A stretch of DNA of 64,000 nt from JBCFAY01 sp038562375 (lineage in GTDB: Bacteria; Bacillota; Clostridia; Christensenellales; CAG-138): assembly GCA_038562375.1 (NCBI GenBank), contig JBCFAY010000009.1:62001-126000 (forward strand), given 5' to 3'. The notes below the pieces were generated by a model. The model was given only the letters and a program-made list of their open reading frames with translations, made no database searches and was not told the origin of the DNA. Positions 25,983 to 35,098 of the stretch are shown piece by piece. A program made the translations under genes and the position numbers. Positions within the stretch are counted from its first letter, which is position 1; the number at the start of each line of letters is the position of its first letter.

Positions 25983-27728
25983 ATGAAAAATCGTCAAGCG
26001 TGCTTTGTGAAGCGGCGGCCGATTTATGCAATGGGCCCGCTGCCGGATTTAAGGGAGTTGATGCGCAGGGCGCTGTTGATAAACGGCGAAAAAACAGTTC
26101 TGCGCGAGACCAAAGACGGTGAAATCGTCCAGTATTCCTGTAAAAACATCATCGATGACGTTAACGCATTGGGTACGGCGCTGATCGATTACGGCTTTGC
26201 GGACGCGCATATTGCCCTTGTGGGGGAAAATTCTTATCTTTGGTTTATTTCCTACATGGCGGTAGTATGCGGCGTGGGCGTTATCGTCCCGCTGGATAAG
26301 GAACTTACCGACGACGACCTGGATATGTTGGCGCTCAAGGGCGACGCCCGCGCGCTGATATACGCCAAGCCTTACCGCGCCGTAGCAGGCCGGCTTGAGC
26401 GCGCCCAAATAAGGGGCTTTGCAATCGAACCGCTGCCCGATGTAAAGGAGAGCGACACGCTGCCCGGTATGATCCGGCACGGCAGGGAACTGATCGATCG
26501 CGGCGACAACCGCTATCTGGACAGGCAGATCGATCGGGAAAAGGCCGCGGCAATCCTCTTTACCTCCGGGACGACCGGCGCGAACAAGGGCGTCATGCTC
26601 AGCCATAAAAACATCTGCGCCAATGTCGACAACATCCTTAAGGCCGCACCCTGCGAGCCTCAGTCGATTTCCATACTGCCCTTCCATCATACGATTGAGT
26701 TGAATTGCCATGTGCTGCCCGGCATGCTGCACGGTATGGACATATACATATGCTCGAGCCTCAAGCGGCTCATGGATACGATGAAAATGGTAAAACCCGG
26801 CATGTCGGTCGTTGTGCCTCTTTTTCTGGAAACGGTGTATCGAACGATCTGGGCGGAAACGAAAAGGCAGGGCCGTGTCAGGGATCTGCAGACCGCGCTG
26901 AAGATATCCAATATGCTGCTTAGGGCGGGCATCGATATCCGCAATGTGCTCTTTAAGCAGCTCAAGGAGAACCTCGGCGGCCAATTCGATCTGGTCATTT
27001 GCGGCGGCGCAGCGGCCGATCCCGAAGTGGTCCGCGGTCTTTACAGCTTTGGCATCGACGTGGTCACCGCCTACGGGCTGACCGAATGCGCCCCAGCCGT
27101 CTCCTTTAACGTGAAGGCACACAAGCATCCCGAAGCCGTCGGCAAGCCGCTAAGCGCGCTGCAGGTGAAAATCGACCAGCCGGATGGGAAAGGTGTCGGC
27201 GAGATCTATGTCAAAGGAGATACCGTCATGCTCGGCTACTATAAAGACGAGGCGGCCACAACTGCGACATTCGACGGCCAATGGCTGAAAACCGGGGACT
27301 ACGGCAAGCTCAACGGCCGTAAACTGCTCACTGTGGTCGGAAGAAAAAAGAACCTGATCGTCTTAAACAACGGCAAGAACGTACATCCGGAGGAGATCGA
27401 GGCGGCGATCATCCGTCAACTGCCCTATGTCAAGGAAGCGCTGGTCTATTCATCAAATTATAAAGTAAAAGAAACGCTCATGCAGACGATCGCCGCCGCG
27501 CTGAAGATCGAGGTTGAGGAATATTTCGGCAAAATGGATATGGAGACTGTCGAGAAGCTGGTTGCAGAGGATATCCGCCGGGTCAACAAGCTCCTGCCCG
27601 GATACAAGCAGATGCACCAGCTGTTCATCACGCAGGAGGATTTCCTGCGAACGACCACCCAGAAGATCATCCGTCACAAGGTCATCGAGGAGCAGAACAA
27701 ATCCTTTGGAGAGGGAATCATCATATAA
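25983..27728 (+). CDS. Acyl-CoA synthetase-like AMP-forming ligase (probable fatty-acyl-ACP ligase)
   Basis: A 581-residue ANL-superfamily enzyme. The motifs are in order: the P-loop FTSGTTGANKGVMLSH (~190-205), AYGLTECAP, LKTGDYGKL, GRKKNLIVL and the C-terminal catalytic lysine region TTTQKIIRHKV. It would adenylate a carboxylic acid and load it onto a thiol. The gene for a dedicated acyl carrier protein follows 17 bases later, so loading onto that ACP rather than CoA is likely. The start ATG 25983 has GGAGG ten bases upstream. It is the first gene of the five-gene operon that runs to 33937. Confidence 0.88.
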   Translation: MKNRQACFVKRRPIYAMGPLPDLRELMRRALLINGEKTVLRETKDGEIVQYSCKNIIDDVNALGTALIDYGFADAHIALVGENSYLWFISYMAVVCGVGVIVPLDKELTDDDLDMLALKGDARALIYAKPYRAVAGRLERAQIRGFAIEPLPDVKESDTLPGMIRHGRELIDRGDNRYLDRQIDREKAAAILFTSGTTGANKGVMLSHKNICANVDNILKAAPCEPQSISILPFHHTIELNCHVLPGMLHGMDIYICSSLKRLMDTMKMVKPGMSVVVPLFLETVYRTIWAETKRQGRVRDLQTALKISNMLLRAGIDIRNVLFKQLKENLGGQFDLVICGGAAADPEVVRGLYSFGIDVVTAYGLTECAPAVSFNVKAHKHPEAVGKPLSALQVKIDQPDGKGVGEIYVKGDTVMLGYYKDEAATTATFDGQWLKTGDYGKLNGRKLLTVVGRKKNLIVLNNGKNVHPEEIEAAIIRQLPYVKEALVYSSNYKVKETLMQTIAAALKIEVEEYFGKMDMETVEKLVAEDIRRVNKLLPGYKQMHQLFITQEDFLRTTTQKIIRHKVIEEQNKSFGEGIII

Positions 27729-27745
27729 AAAGGAAGGCTTGTATT

Positions 27746-27979
27746 ATGTTTGAACGGCTTCTCACCATCCTGTCCGAATATGTCATGCTGGACCCGCAGG
27801 AAATCGCTCCGGAAACCGAACTGAGAACGGGCTTGGGGATGAACTCCCTTGAATTCATCCATCTGATTACGGTTCTGGAGAAAGAATTTCAAGTGGAGAT
27901 CCCCGACCGGGAAGCGATCAATTTCCAGGTGGTCGGCGACGTTGTGGCATACCTGGAAAAAGAATCGGTCGCGTGCTAA
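27746..27979 (+). CDS. Acyl carrier protein
   Basis: A 77-residue acidic four-helix carrier protein. The phosphopantetheine serine is S34 in GLGMNSLEFIHL, with Asn in place of the usual Asp before it. It sits between the acyl ligase and the ABC transporter genes, so it is a dedicated carrier rather than the AcpP of fatty acid synthesis. The start ATG 27746 follows AAAAGGAAGG. Confidence 0.88.
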   Translation: MFERLLTILSEYVMLDPQEIAPETELRTGLGMNSLEFIHLITVLEKEFQVEIPDREAINFQVVGDVVAYLEKESVAC

Positions 27980-28044
27980 GACGGCCTATCAAACCTCTCG
28001 GTTAGACGGGTTTTGCCGCAATCTGTCACCTTCAGGAGGCATGG

Positions 28045-28749
28045 ATGGAACCTTACATCGTTTTCAGGGATGTTTGTAAGAGATATCAAATGGGCGAAGT
28101 GACGATCGTTGCCGCGAACGCAGTCAATTTTGGTATCGAGAAGGGTGAATTCGCCGTGATTTCCGGCGCCAGCGGCGCGGGAAAAACCACCGTGCTCAAT
28201 ATGCTCGGCGGCATAGACAATTGCGACGAGGGCGATATCGTCGTCGACGGGAAAAAGGTCAGCTCCCTTGCCGAACCGCAAATGATCCAATACCGAAGGA
28301 TGGACATCGGTTTTGTCTTTCAGTTTTATAACCTCATACCGAACCTGACGGCCAGCGAAAACGTGGAGCTTGCTTCGCAGATATGCGAAAGCGATCTCGA
28401 CGCCGTGGAAGTTCTATCCAGCGTCGGCCTGCGCGAGCGCGTAAACAACTTCCCTTCCCAGCTTTCGGGCGGCGAGCAGCAGCGCGTCGCCATTGCCCGC
28501 GCGCTGGCCAAAAACCCCAAGCTGCTGCTGTGCGATGAACCGACCGGGGCCCTCGATTATACCACGGGCAAAAAGATACTCGCCCTGTTGCAGGAAACAT
28601 GCAAGCGGCAGAAGATGACGGTCGTTCTGATCACGCACAACTCGGCGATCGCGCCTATGGCCAACCGCGTGATCCATATGCGCAACGGTTCGGTGGCGTC
28701 CGTGGATATCAATCCGTCGCCCGTGTCCGTGGAGGCGTTGGAATGGTAA
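28045..28749 (+). CDS. MacB/LolD-type ABC transporter ATP-binding protein
   Basis: A 234-residue ATPase with Walker A GASGAGKTT, signature LSGGEQQRVAIARA and Walker B LLLCDEPTGALD. It belongs to the LolD/MacB/FtsE class that pairs with FtsX-like permeases and works by mechanotransmission. AGGAGG lies five bases before ATG 28045; another ATG at 28041 is out of frame. The partner permease follows after 108 bases. Confidence 0.93.
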   Translation: MEPYIVFRDVCKRYQMGEVTIVAANAVNFGIEKGEFAVISGASGAGKTTVLNMLGGIDNCDEGDIVVDGKKVSSLAEPQMIQYRRMDIGFVFQFYNLIPNLTASENVELASQICESDLDAVEVLSSVGLRERVNNFPSQLSGGEQQRVAIARALAKNPKLLLCDEPTGALDYTTGKKILALLQETCKRQKMTVVLITHNSAIAPMANRVIHMRNGSVASVDINPSPVSVEALEW

Positions 28750-28857
28750 CCCGCATTGCCGTCCGATCGACGCGCTATGCGGCCCAAATAAAGCTATGGC
28801 GTGCCATACGCCTTCAAGACCGAGTTCGGATTGACGTACGATGCTTAAGGAGAGGAC

Positions 28858-31800
28858 ATGAAAATAAGAGCTCTGGTCAAGGATACCTATCGGGAAATCC
28901 TGCGCTCACGCGAGCGGTTTATCTCGATCCTCCTGATCACGTTCCTGAGCGTCGGCTTTTTTGTAGGCGTGAAAGCGACAGCCCCCAGCATGCGCGCGAC
29001 GGCTGAGAATTATTTCAGCTCGGCCTCACTGATGGATCTGGAGATCATCTCCACCGTCGGTTTCGACGACGGCGACGTGGAGGCGGTCCGTACGCTTGAC
29101 GGCGTGGTAAATGTGATGGCGTCCTATTCGGCCGACCTGATCGTGCTGGAGGATGTCGGCAACAGCGTAGCCCGCGTGGCCGCTCTGCCCACAGACAGCG
29201 AACGCGATACGCTCAATAGGATCAAGCTCGTTTCCGGCCGCCTGCCCGAAAACCCGGGGGAATGCATCGCCGCGGCGTACCGGATGCGCGATACGGACGT
29301 TGCCGTCGGCGACATCATCCGGTTCTCCGACACCACGGGTTCAGCCGCCACCGATACGATCATTTCGGGTACAAGCTACACCGTCGTGGGGCTCATAGAA
29401 TCCCCGCAGCATATTTCCTATTCCTACGGCACCTCGTCTATCGGCAACGGCATAATCTCGTACTATATCATGCTTCCTGCCTCCGAATTCAAATATACCC
29501 GCTACACGGAGCTTTACGTCATGTTGAGCCGTGCCGCGGGCGTCACCGCTTTCGACGAGCAATACGACGCCGAGATCTGCCAGGCATCGGCCCAAATCGG
29601 CAATATCGGTCAAGTCCGCTACGATCTTTTCCTCGATAACATACAGACGCAGCTTGCCGATGCAGAGAGTGAACTCAACGAGCAGAAGACCGGCGCCGAC
29701 CAACAGCTTGCCGACGCGAAGCGGGAGCTGGAAAAAGCCGCGCAGGAGCTGGAAAAATCGAAGGCAGAAATCGCCTCCGGCTGGGAGGATTACAAGAAAG
29801 CCGCACTCGAGACCAACGCCAAGTTAAAAAAGGCCGAAGCGGACCTGAGTGCAGGCAAAGCACAGATTACCGAGGGGGAAACGCAGCTGGCCGCCGCCCA
29901 GACCCAGTACGACGCGGGTAAGGCGGAACTTCTTGCTGCGCGCAATCAACTGGATTCCGGCTGGGCGCAGTATAACCTCGGCTCGGCCGAGTATCGGCAA
30001 AATGAACAGAAATATAACGACGGACTTGCGCAATACCGCAAAGCCAAGCAGGAGTATGACCAAGCGAAGACCGCGTACGATATCGCAAGTCAAGCCGTAG
30101 CAATGGCGGAGGATATGCTCGACGGCGAAGAAATCGATCAAGAGGAAGCACAAAGGCTCTACGAGCAGGCGCAGGCTGCGCTCGAGGCATATGAAAACGG
30201 CGGCGGAGCCGACCCGGAGGTAATCGCCCAGCTGCAGGCGCAGGTGCAGGCAGCGGCCGAGCGCGTGGCAAACGCCGAAAATCAGCAAGAGCAGGCTCAG
30301 GAAGAGCTCGAAAACGCCAGGAGGCAGCTCGCCGAATACGCAGAGCGTCTTCTGGAGGCCGAGGCGGAGCTCAATGCCGCCGAGCAGCAGTTGGCTCAAG
30401 CCCGCTTACAGTTGGACCAAGCCAAAGCGCAGCTCGACGAATCTTACGCACAGCTGAACAGCGGCGAGGCGGAATACGCGGACGGCAAGGCTGAATTGGA
30501 TAAAGCGTATGCGGATCTGCAAGCGAACAAAAAGAAGCTGGATGCCTCCAAAGCCGACCTGAAGGCGGGCGAGGCGGAGTACGCAAGGCAGAAGGTCTCG
30601 GCTTCGGCCCAACTGGCGAAGGCAAAAGCGAAGCTCGAGGCGGCCGAGGAGCAATTGGCCGCCGGACAGAAGGAATACGACGACGGCTACGCCGAGTATC
30701 TGGACGGCGTGGCCGAAGCGCAAAGCTCTATTTCCGACGGGAACAACCGCATCCAGAACATCCGGAATATGTTTAGCGACGTCGAGTCCGGGAAATGGTA
30801 TGCGTTTACGCGCGACGATATCATCCAGAGCTATGCGGGCTTCTATCAGGACTCGGAGCGCATAGACGCCATCGCGGCGATTTTTCCGGTGTTTTTCCTG
30901 CTGGTGGCGGCGCTTGTCTGCCTCACGACCATGTCCCGCATGATCGACGAGCAGCGCATCCAGATCGGCACCTACAAGGCGCTGGGCTACTCGTCCGCCC
31001 ACATCTCGGGCAAATATATGGCTTATTCCGCCATTGCCTGCATCATAGGCAGCGTGCTCGGGCAGTTGATCTGCATCCAAATTCTGCCGAGGGTCATCAT
31101 CGGCGCGTATTCGGCATTGTATCGCCTGCCCGATATCGAAATCAAGATCCCCTGGAGCATGTCCGTACTCTCGATCCTCGTCGCCCTGATCTGCACGGTT
31201 ATGGTGGCCTGGTATTCCTGCCACAGGGAGCTGAAGGCCGTGACAGCCGCGCTTATGCGTCCCAAGATGCCCAGAAGCGGCAGGAAAATATCTCTGGAAC
31301 GCTGGACGAAGCTCTGGTCGGCGATGAGCTTCTCCCAGAAGATCACCGCGCGAAATCTCTTCCGCTATAAACTCAGGCTCATGATGACGGTGCTGGGCAT
31401 ATCGGGCTGTATGGCGTTGATCGTAGCGGGCTTTGGCATGCGCGACGGGGTAAATCCCATCGTCGATAAGCAGTACGGGGAAATCAACCGCTACAAGATC
31501 ATGTTTACGCTGTCCAAGGACCTGGCGCGCGACGAGGCGAACGCGCTGGAACAGCAGCTTGCGGCGGATGATCGCCTGAGCGGGGAGATGTTCTCAAAGG
31601 TCCTGTCCGTCGACGTGGACGATCACGGGGAGGCGATCCAAAACGTATTTGTGCTCGCGCCGGAGGACACCGTGCGGATTGAGCGGTTGATCACCCTGCG
31701 CAGCCCGAAGGACGGCAGAGCGCTCAAGCTTAACGACGAGGGCGTGATCATCACCGACAAATTGTCGGAAATACTCGGTTTAGACGCCGGGGATACCGTC

Positions 31801-32469
31801 TCATTCAGCTTAAACGAGAAGCAGTATACGCTCCCCATCGCCGCGGTCACGGAAAACTACGTCTATCATTACATCTACATGTCGCCCGCGCTGTATGAGC
31901 AAACCTTCGATACGGACGTAAGGTTTAATACCATCGCGTGCGCGGCGAGCGAAAGCATGACGGATTTCGAGGGCTTTGTTTCCGACTGGCTGAGCAAAAG
32001 CAGCTCGATCCTCTCGATCGTCAACATCGATTCGTCAAGGAAATCCTTCGAGGAAACCATCAACAGCATCAACATCATCATCCTCGTCATGCTGATTGCG
32101 GCGGGCGCGCTGGCGTTCGTGGTGGTATACAACCTGACCAACATCAACATCTCCGAGCGCACGCGCGAGATTGCCACCATCAAGGTGCTCGGCTTCAAGC
32201 ACCGCGAGACCAATCTATACATTTTCCGAGAAAATTTCGTGATGGGCGCCGTCGGTATTTTGCTCGGCGGCGTCATCGGCTACTTCTTAGCGCAATTCAT
32301 GCTCAGAACAGTCGAGGTGGATATGGTCAAGTTCGTCAAGGACATCGCGGCGACAAGCTATCTTTACGCCGCACTGCTCACCGCGTTCTACATCGTATTG
32401 GTCAACCTGATGATGACCAGGCGCATGAGGAATATCAGCATGGTCGAGTCGCTCAAGGCCATCGAATAA
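28858..32469 (+). CDS. FtsX-like ABC transporter permease with long extracytoplasmic coiled coil
   Basis: A 1203-residue permease. A membrane helix near the N-terminus (about 17-40) is followed by a MacB-like domain. A very long Ala/Gln/Glu/Lys-rich coiled coil follows (about 260-635, repeated motifs such as AKAELDKAYADLQ and LAAAQTQYDAGKAEL). Two FtsX modules hold the remaining membrane helices (about 680-790 and 840-1195). The start ATG 28858 has AAGGAG upstream. It probably moves the operon's lipid or acyl product out of the membrane, or signals across it. The repeat-rich coiled coil explains the many open frames on the other strand. Confidence 0.88.
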   Translation: MKIRALVKDTYREILRSRERFISILLITFLSVGFFVGVKATAPSMRATAENYFSSASLMDLEIISTVGFDDGDVEAVRTLDGVVNVMASYSADLIVLEDVGNSVARVAALPTDSERDTLNRIKLVSGRLPENPGECIAAAYRMRDTDVAVGDIIRFSDTTGSAATDTIISGTSYTVVGLIESPQHISYSYGTSSIGNGIISYYIMLPASEFKYTRYTELYVMLSRAAGVTAFDEQYDAEICQASAQIGNIGQVRYDLFLDNIQTQLADAESELNEQKTGADQQLADAKRELEKAAQELEKSKAEIASGWEDYKKAALETNAKLKKAEADLSAGKAQITEGETQLAAAQTQYDAGKAELLAARNQLDSGWAQYNLGSAEYRQNEQKYNDGLAQYRKAKQEYDQAKTAYDIASQAVAMAEDMLDGEEIDQEEAQRLYEQAQAALEAYENGGGADPEVIAQLQAQVQAAAERVANAENQQEQAQEELENARRQLAEYAERLLEAEAELNAAEQQLAQARLQLDQAKAQLDESYAQLNSGEAEYADGKAELDKAYADLQANKKKLDASKADLKAGEAEYARQKVSASAQLAKAKAKLEAAEEQLAAGQKEYDDGYAEYLDGVAEAQSSISDGNNRIQNIRNMFSDVESGKWYAFTRDDIIQSYAGFYQDSERIDAIAAIFPVFFLLVAALVCLTTMSRMIDEQRIQIGTYKALGYSSAHISGKYMAYSAIACIIGSVLGQLICIQILPRVIIGAYSALYRLPDIEIKIPWSMSVLSILVALICTVMVAWYSCHRELKAVTAALMRPKMPRSGRKISLERWTKLWSAMSFSQKITARNLFRYKLRLMMTVLGISGCMALIVAGFGMRDGVNPIVDKQYGEINRYKIMFTLSKDLARDEANALEQQLAADDRLSGEMFSKVLSVDVDDHGEAIQNVFVLAPEDTVRIERLITLRSPKDGRALKLNDEGVIITDKLSEILGLDAGDTVSFSLNEKQYTLPIAAVTENYVYHYIYMSPALYEQTFDTDVRFNTIACAASESMTDFEGFVSDWLSKSSSILSIVNIDSSRKSFEETINSINIIILVMLIAAGALAFVVVYNLTNINISERTREIATIKVLGFKHRETNLYIFRENFVMGAVGILLGGVIGYFLAQFMLRTVEVDMVKFVKDIAATSYLYAALLTAFYIVLVNLMMTRRMRNISMVESLKAIE

Positions 32470-32497
32470 CAACAAAACAGAAACAGGAGGATCGATC

Positions 32498-33937
32498 ATG
32501 CCCAAAATTACCGTTCCGAGAACCTATTACGACATTTGCGGCTCGCAAATGCTTCCCCTGATACAGCTGAAATTCAGCGTGCATAAGGAGTGTACTCAGA
32601 TCATTTTTTACACGATCGTCAATCAGAAGCTTGATTTTGAGCTGCTCAAGCAGGCGGTGAATATCGAAATCGAGCGCAACGATTGCCTGCGCATACGCTT
32701 TGAAAAGCGTGATAAGAAGCTCAAGCAGTATTTCCTGCCGGAGTATCGGCTTGAAAACATCCCTGTCCTAGATTTCGCCGGCAAAACAAAACAGGAGCAG
32801 GATGCCGTGCTGACAAAAGACGCGCGCACTCCCCTAAAGATCATGAAGGGGGAAACATACCGCATCATCCTCTACCGCACCTATGACGGGCGCACCGGCA
32901 TCTGTCTGAACGTCTCTCATGTCGTCGCGGACCTGTACGCCGCCATCGTGTTCTTCAGCGACCTGATCGAAGTGATTGCCGCGCTTCAAAACGGGTCGCC
33001 GATGCCCCGGCCGCTGTCCTCGTTCGAGGAGTGCCTGAAAAAAGATCTGCTTCTGCTCAATGATAAGGAAGCGGAACAAAGGCACAAAGAGTTCTTTAAA
33101 GAGCTGTTTACAAAGGACGGGCTCTCGTTTTATGCCGGTGCGGACAGCATGCGCCTGCTCAACAAGACGCGCCGCAAAAAGAAGGACCCGACCCTTCGCT
33201 ATGAAGTTTTAAATACGTTAATTAACGATAGAAGCGAAAATTACAGTATGCACCTGCCGACGGAAAGAGCCGAGCCGATCCTTTCCTTTTGCGAAAAGAG
33301 CGGCATTCCCCTGCAGACGATGGTCTACGTGGCTATGCGCACCTATCTTTCCAAGATCAACGAGGAAACGGACGACGTTACCTTCTCCGTTGCGTTTAAC
33401 CGCAGAATCACCATTGCGGACAAGCGTTCCGGCGGCTGCCGCGTCAACGCGCTTCCTCTGCGCACCGTTATCACGAAGGACAAAACGTTTATGGATGCGA
33501 TCATGCATACGCAGCAGGTGCAGTTCCAGATCCTGCGCCATACGGATTTTCTGTTCGAACTCGCCAAAGACGGACTGAAGGTTTGGGAAAACAGATCGCT
33601 TTTTTCAGGGACTTACGCCATGCTCCTATCCTGCCTCCCGTTTTCGTTTACGCTGCCCGAGGGCTGGCAGTGCGAGATGGGCAACTACAGCAACGGCCGC
33701 TTCCCCATGCCGCTGTATACGGTGGTCGTTCCCAACTTTACAGATGGCGGGCTTGACTTCCACTTCGAGTACATGATAAAGATTTTGTATCCGTATGAGC
33801 TGGAAGCGCTGTTTGAGCAGAGCGTCAGGGTGATGGAAGCGGGCATCGCAAACCCGGATATTACCATCGGCGAGCTGATGCACGAGGTGCTCGAAGTCAA
33901 CCTGGATCAGGGCGCGACCGCCGCGATCGTGCAGTAA
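32498..33937 (+). CDS. Free-standing condensation-domain-like acyltransferase
   Basis: A 479-residue protein of the chloramphenicol-acetyltransferase/NRPS condensation superfamily. The catalytic motif appears as S-H141-V-V-A-D145-L (family HHxxxDG, where the second His is the base), and a later VAFNRR/NALPLRT stretch fits the second half of the fold. It would transfer an acyl group from the operon's ACP to an amine or alcohol. The start ATG 32498 has AGGAGG eight bases upstream. Nearest relatives could also be alcohol acyltransferases; the acceptor cannot be told. Confidence 0.78.
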   Translation: MPKITVPRTYYDICGSQMLPLIQLKFSVHKECTQIIFYTIVNQKLDFELLKQAVNIEIERNDCLRIRFEKRDKKLKQYFLPEYRLENIPVLDFAGKTKQEQDAVLTKDARTPLKIMKGETYRIILYRTYDGRTGICLNVSHVVADLYAAIVFFSDLIEVIAALQNGSPMPRPLSSFEECLKKDLLLLNDKEAEQRHKEFFKELFTKDGLSFYAGADSMRLLNKTRRKKKDPTLRYEVLNTLINDRSENYSMHLPTERAEPILSFCEKSGIPLQTMVYVAMRTYLSKINEETDDVTFSVAFNRRITIADKRSGGCRVNALPLRTVITKDKTFMDAIMHTQQVQFQILRHTDFLFELAKDGLKVWENRSLFSGTYAMLLSCLPFSFTLPEGWQCEMGNYSNGRFPMPLYTVVVPNFTDGGLDFHFEYMIKILYPYELEALFEQSVRVMEAGIANPDITIGELMHEVLEVNLDQGATAAIVQ

Positions 33938-33964
33938 ATCAGCATTTTTTGACAGGCCTCTAAA

Positions 33965-34130
33965 GGTTCAAAAGGGGTCGATTGTCATGAACCGCACCTT
34001 GAATTCAGATAGTACGGTATGCTGAAATATGCCCATCCATTTCGTATGTGCTAAACTTTCTGCCATAGAGCATCCCCTTTCTTCAACGTTGAAGGCTTGG
34101 ACACCCATCATCTTACCGGGAAGGGGATGC
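33965..34130 (-). mobile_element. Remnant of an IS200/IS605-family element with tnpA start
   Basis: On the minus strand a short frame from ATG 34066 reads MAESLAHTKWM, the conserved N-terminus of IS200-type TnpA transposases, and then loses similarity and stops after 32 codons. Upstream, GCATCCCCTT (34070-34079) and AAGGGGATGC (34121-34130) form a perfect 10-base stem that includes the ribosome site, as in IS200, where such a hairpin hides tnpA translation. At the other end, GGTTCA/TGAACC (33965-33993) could be the right-end hairpin. The element appears to have lost nearly all of its coding region. Confidence 0.6.
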
Positions 34131-34218
34131 GCTTGCTTAAGCTCTTAATCCCATCCGCATAAGGGACGTTTTTTTGTTTCAGCCGCTTTGCGCCTGAAAC
34201 CCGCTTAAGCTGAATAAA

Positions 34219-34254
34219 AAGGCTGCATCCTCCCTCTGCGGGAGCATACAGCCT
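34219..34254 (-). terminator. Terminator after the small exported protein gene
   Basis: AAGGCTG and CAGCCTT with inner TCCC/GGGA form a hairpin. On the minus strand it is followed by TTTTTATT. Confidence 0.75.
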
Positions 34255-34287
34255 TCGCTGTTGTCGGCAGATTCCAATCGCGACTGT

Positions 34288-34563
34288 TTATCGTTTCTTA
34301 ACCTTTTTGCTCAAAAGGATTGCGAACAGGCCCACACAACCCGATGCCAATACGCCACCCAGTATCCCCCAAATCAAATCCCCCTGGGCATCGGCGCCGG
34401 AATCCACCGGAACGCTGTCGGAGGGCGCGTCTTTGCCGTCGTAGGTAACGGCGTAAGACGTCCCCTCCGCATAAGCCCGGGGCATGCCGCCGCCGGGCGG
34501 CAGGGTAAAAGCCATCGCCGCGCAAAGCAACAGGCTCAAAACACGCATGGGTTTCCTTTTCAT
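34288..34563 (-). CDS. Small exported protein with signal peptide and C-terminal membrane anchor
   Basis: A 91-residue protein starting at ATG 34563 with GGGAGG eight bases upstream. Residues 1-32 form a signal peptide (KRKPMRVLSLLLCAAMAFTL, cleavage probably after AYA). About 35 polar residues follow, then a membrane helix (~64-84) and a basic tail SKKVKKR. There is no LPxTG motif. It lies in a two-gene unit downstream of the histidine kinase. Function unknown; a surface or signalling role is possible. Confidence 0.65.
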   Translation of the reverse strand: MKRKPMRVLSLLLCAAMAFTLPPGGGMPRAYAEGTSYAVTYDGKDAPSDSVPVDSGADAQGDLIWGILGGVLASGCVGLFAILLSKKVKKR

Positions 34564-34603
34564 TCTATATGCCTCCCGATAGGATGGAATGGTATTTTTC
34601 GTT

Positions 34604-34942
34604 TTACATGCTCGACCGCCGCCGCAAAAAGGCGGGGAAAATACCCGCGACCGCGGCGGCGTAGGCGTCCGTCTCCAGCGGGATATATCCCGTCACCCAC
34701 TCGAGCGGGCGCGTCAGGCTCCCCCGCGGGTGGATGGGAACCGCCGTACCGTCGCCTGTGAGCAGCGTATCCCCGTCCGCCGGCGGCCGCGCAAAAACGC
34801 CGATTTCCCCTACGATGAGGAAATCGCCGTCGGGATAAAGCGCCTGCATCTCCCGCCCGGTACGGCAGGGCAGGCTGCTGCGGGTATATGATTCCACATA
34901 GCGTCTTTCTGTGCGCGCGCCTTGATCAACCCGGTAAAGCAT
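34604..34942 (-). CDS. Hypothetical protein
   Basis: The 112-residue frame starts at ATG 34942, preceded six bases upstream by GGAGGG; more 5' starts in frame lack a site. It contains a segment FLIVGEIGVFARP that looks like a beta strand pair and ends in FLRRRSSM. It lacks clear membrane segments and I recognise no domain. It lies 40 bases before the small exported protein gene and after the histidine-kinase terminator. Confidence 0.5.
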   Translation of the reverse strand: MLYRVDQGARTERRYVESYTRSSLPCRTGREMQALYPDGDFLIVGEIGVFARPPADGDTLLTGDGTAVPIHPRGSLTRPLEWVTGYIPLETDAYAAAVAGIFPAFLRRRSSM

Positions 34943-35041
34943 GTCCATCCCTCCGATGTTAATAGTAACAAACAAAAGGAACAATGGCATACGGATGGCG
35001 AAATTGACGCCTTTTCTGCCGAAATTAACATAAAACAGCGT

Positions 35042-35072
35042 AAAAAATCCCCGCCTGACACGTGGCGGGGAT
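35042..35072 (-). terminator. Terminator after the histidine kinase gene
   Basis: A perfect 9-base stem ATCCCCGCC/GGCGGGGAT (35047-35055 with 35064-35072) is followed on the minus strand by TTTTTTA. Confidence 0.88.
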
Positions 35073-35098
35073 AAGGGCCGAGAGCGCCGTGAATGCGT

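Larger units (their letters stand above)
33938..34287. other. Intergenic region: mobile-element remnant and terminator
   Basis: The 350 bases contain the IS200-like remnant (33965-34130), a hairpin near 34175-34199 without T-run, and the minus-strand terminator at 34219-34254. Confidence 0.6.

Noticed and set aside
29824..30399. 191-codon minus-strand frame, Leu-rich
   Set aside because: It is the mirror of the repeated coiled-coil codons of the permease.
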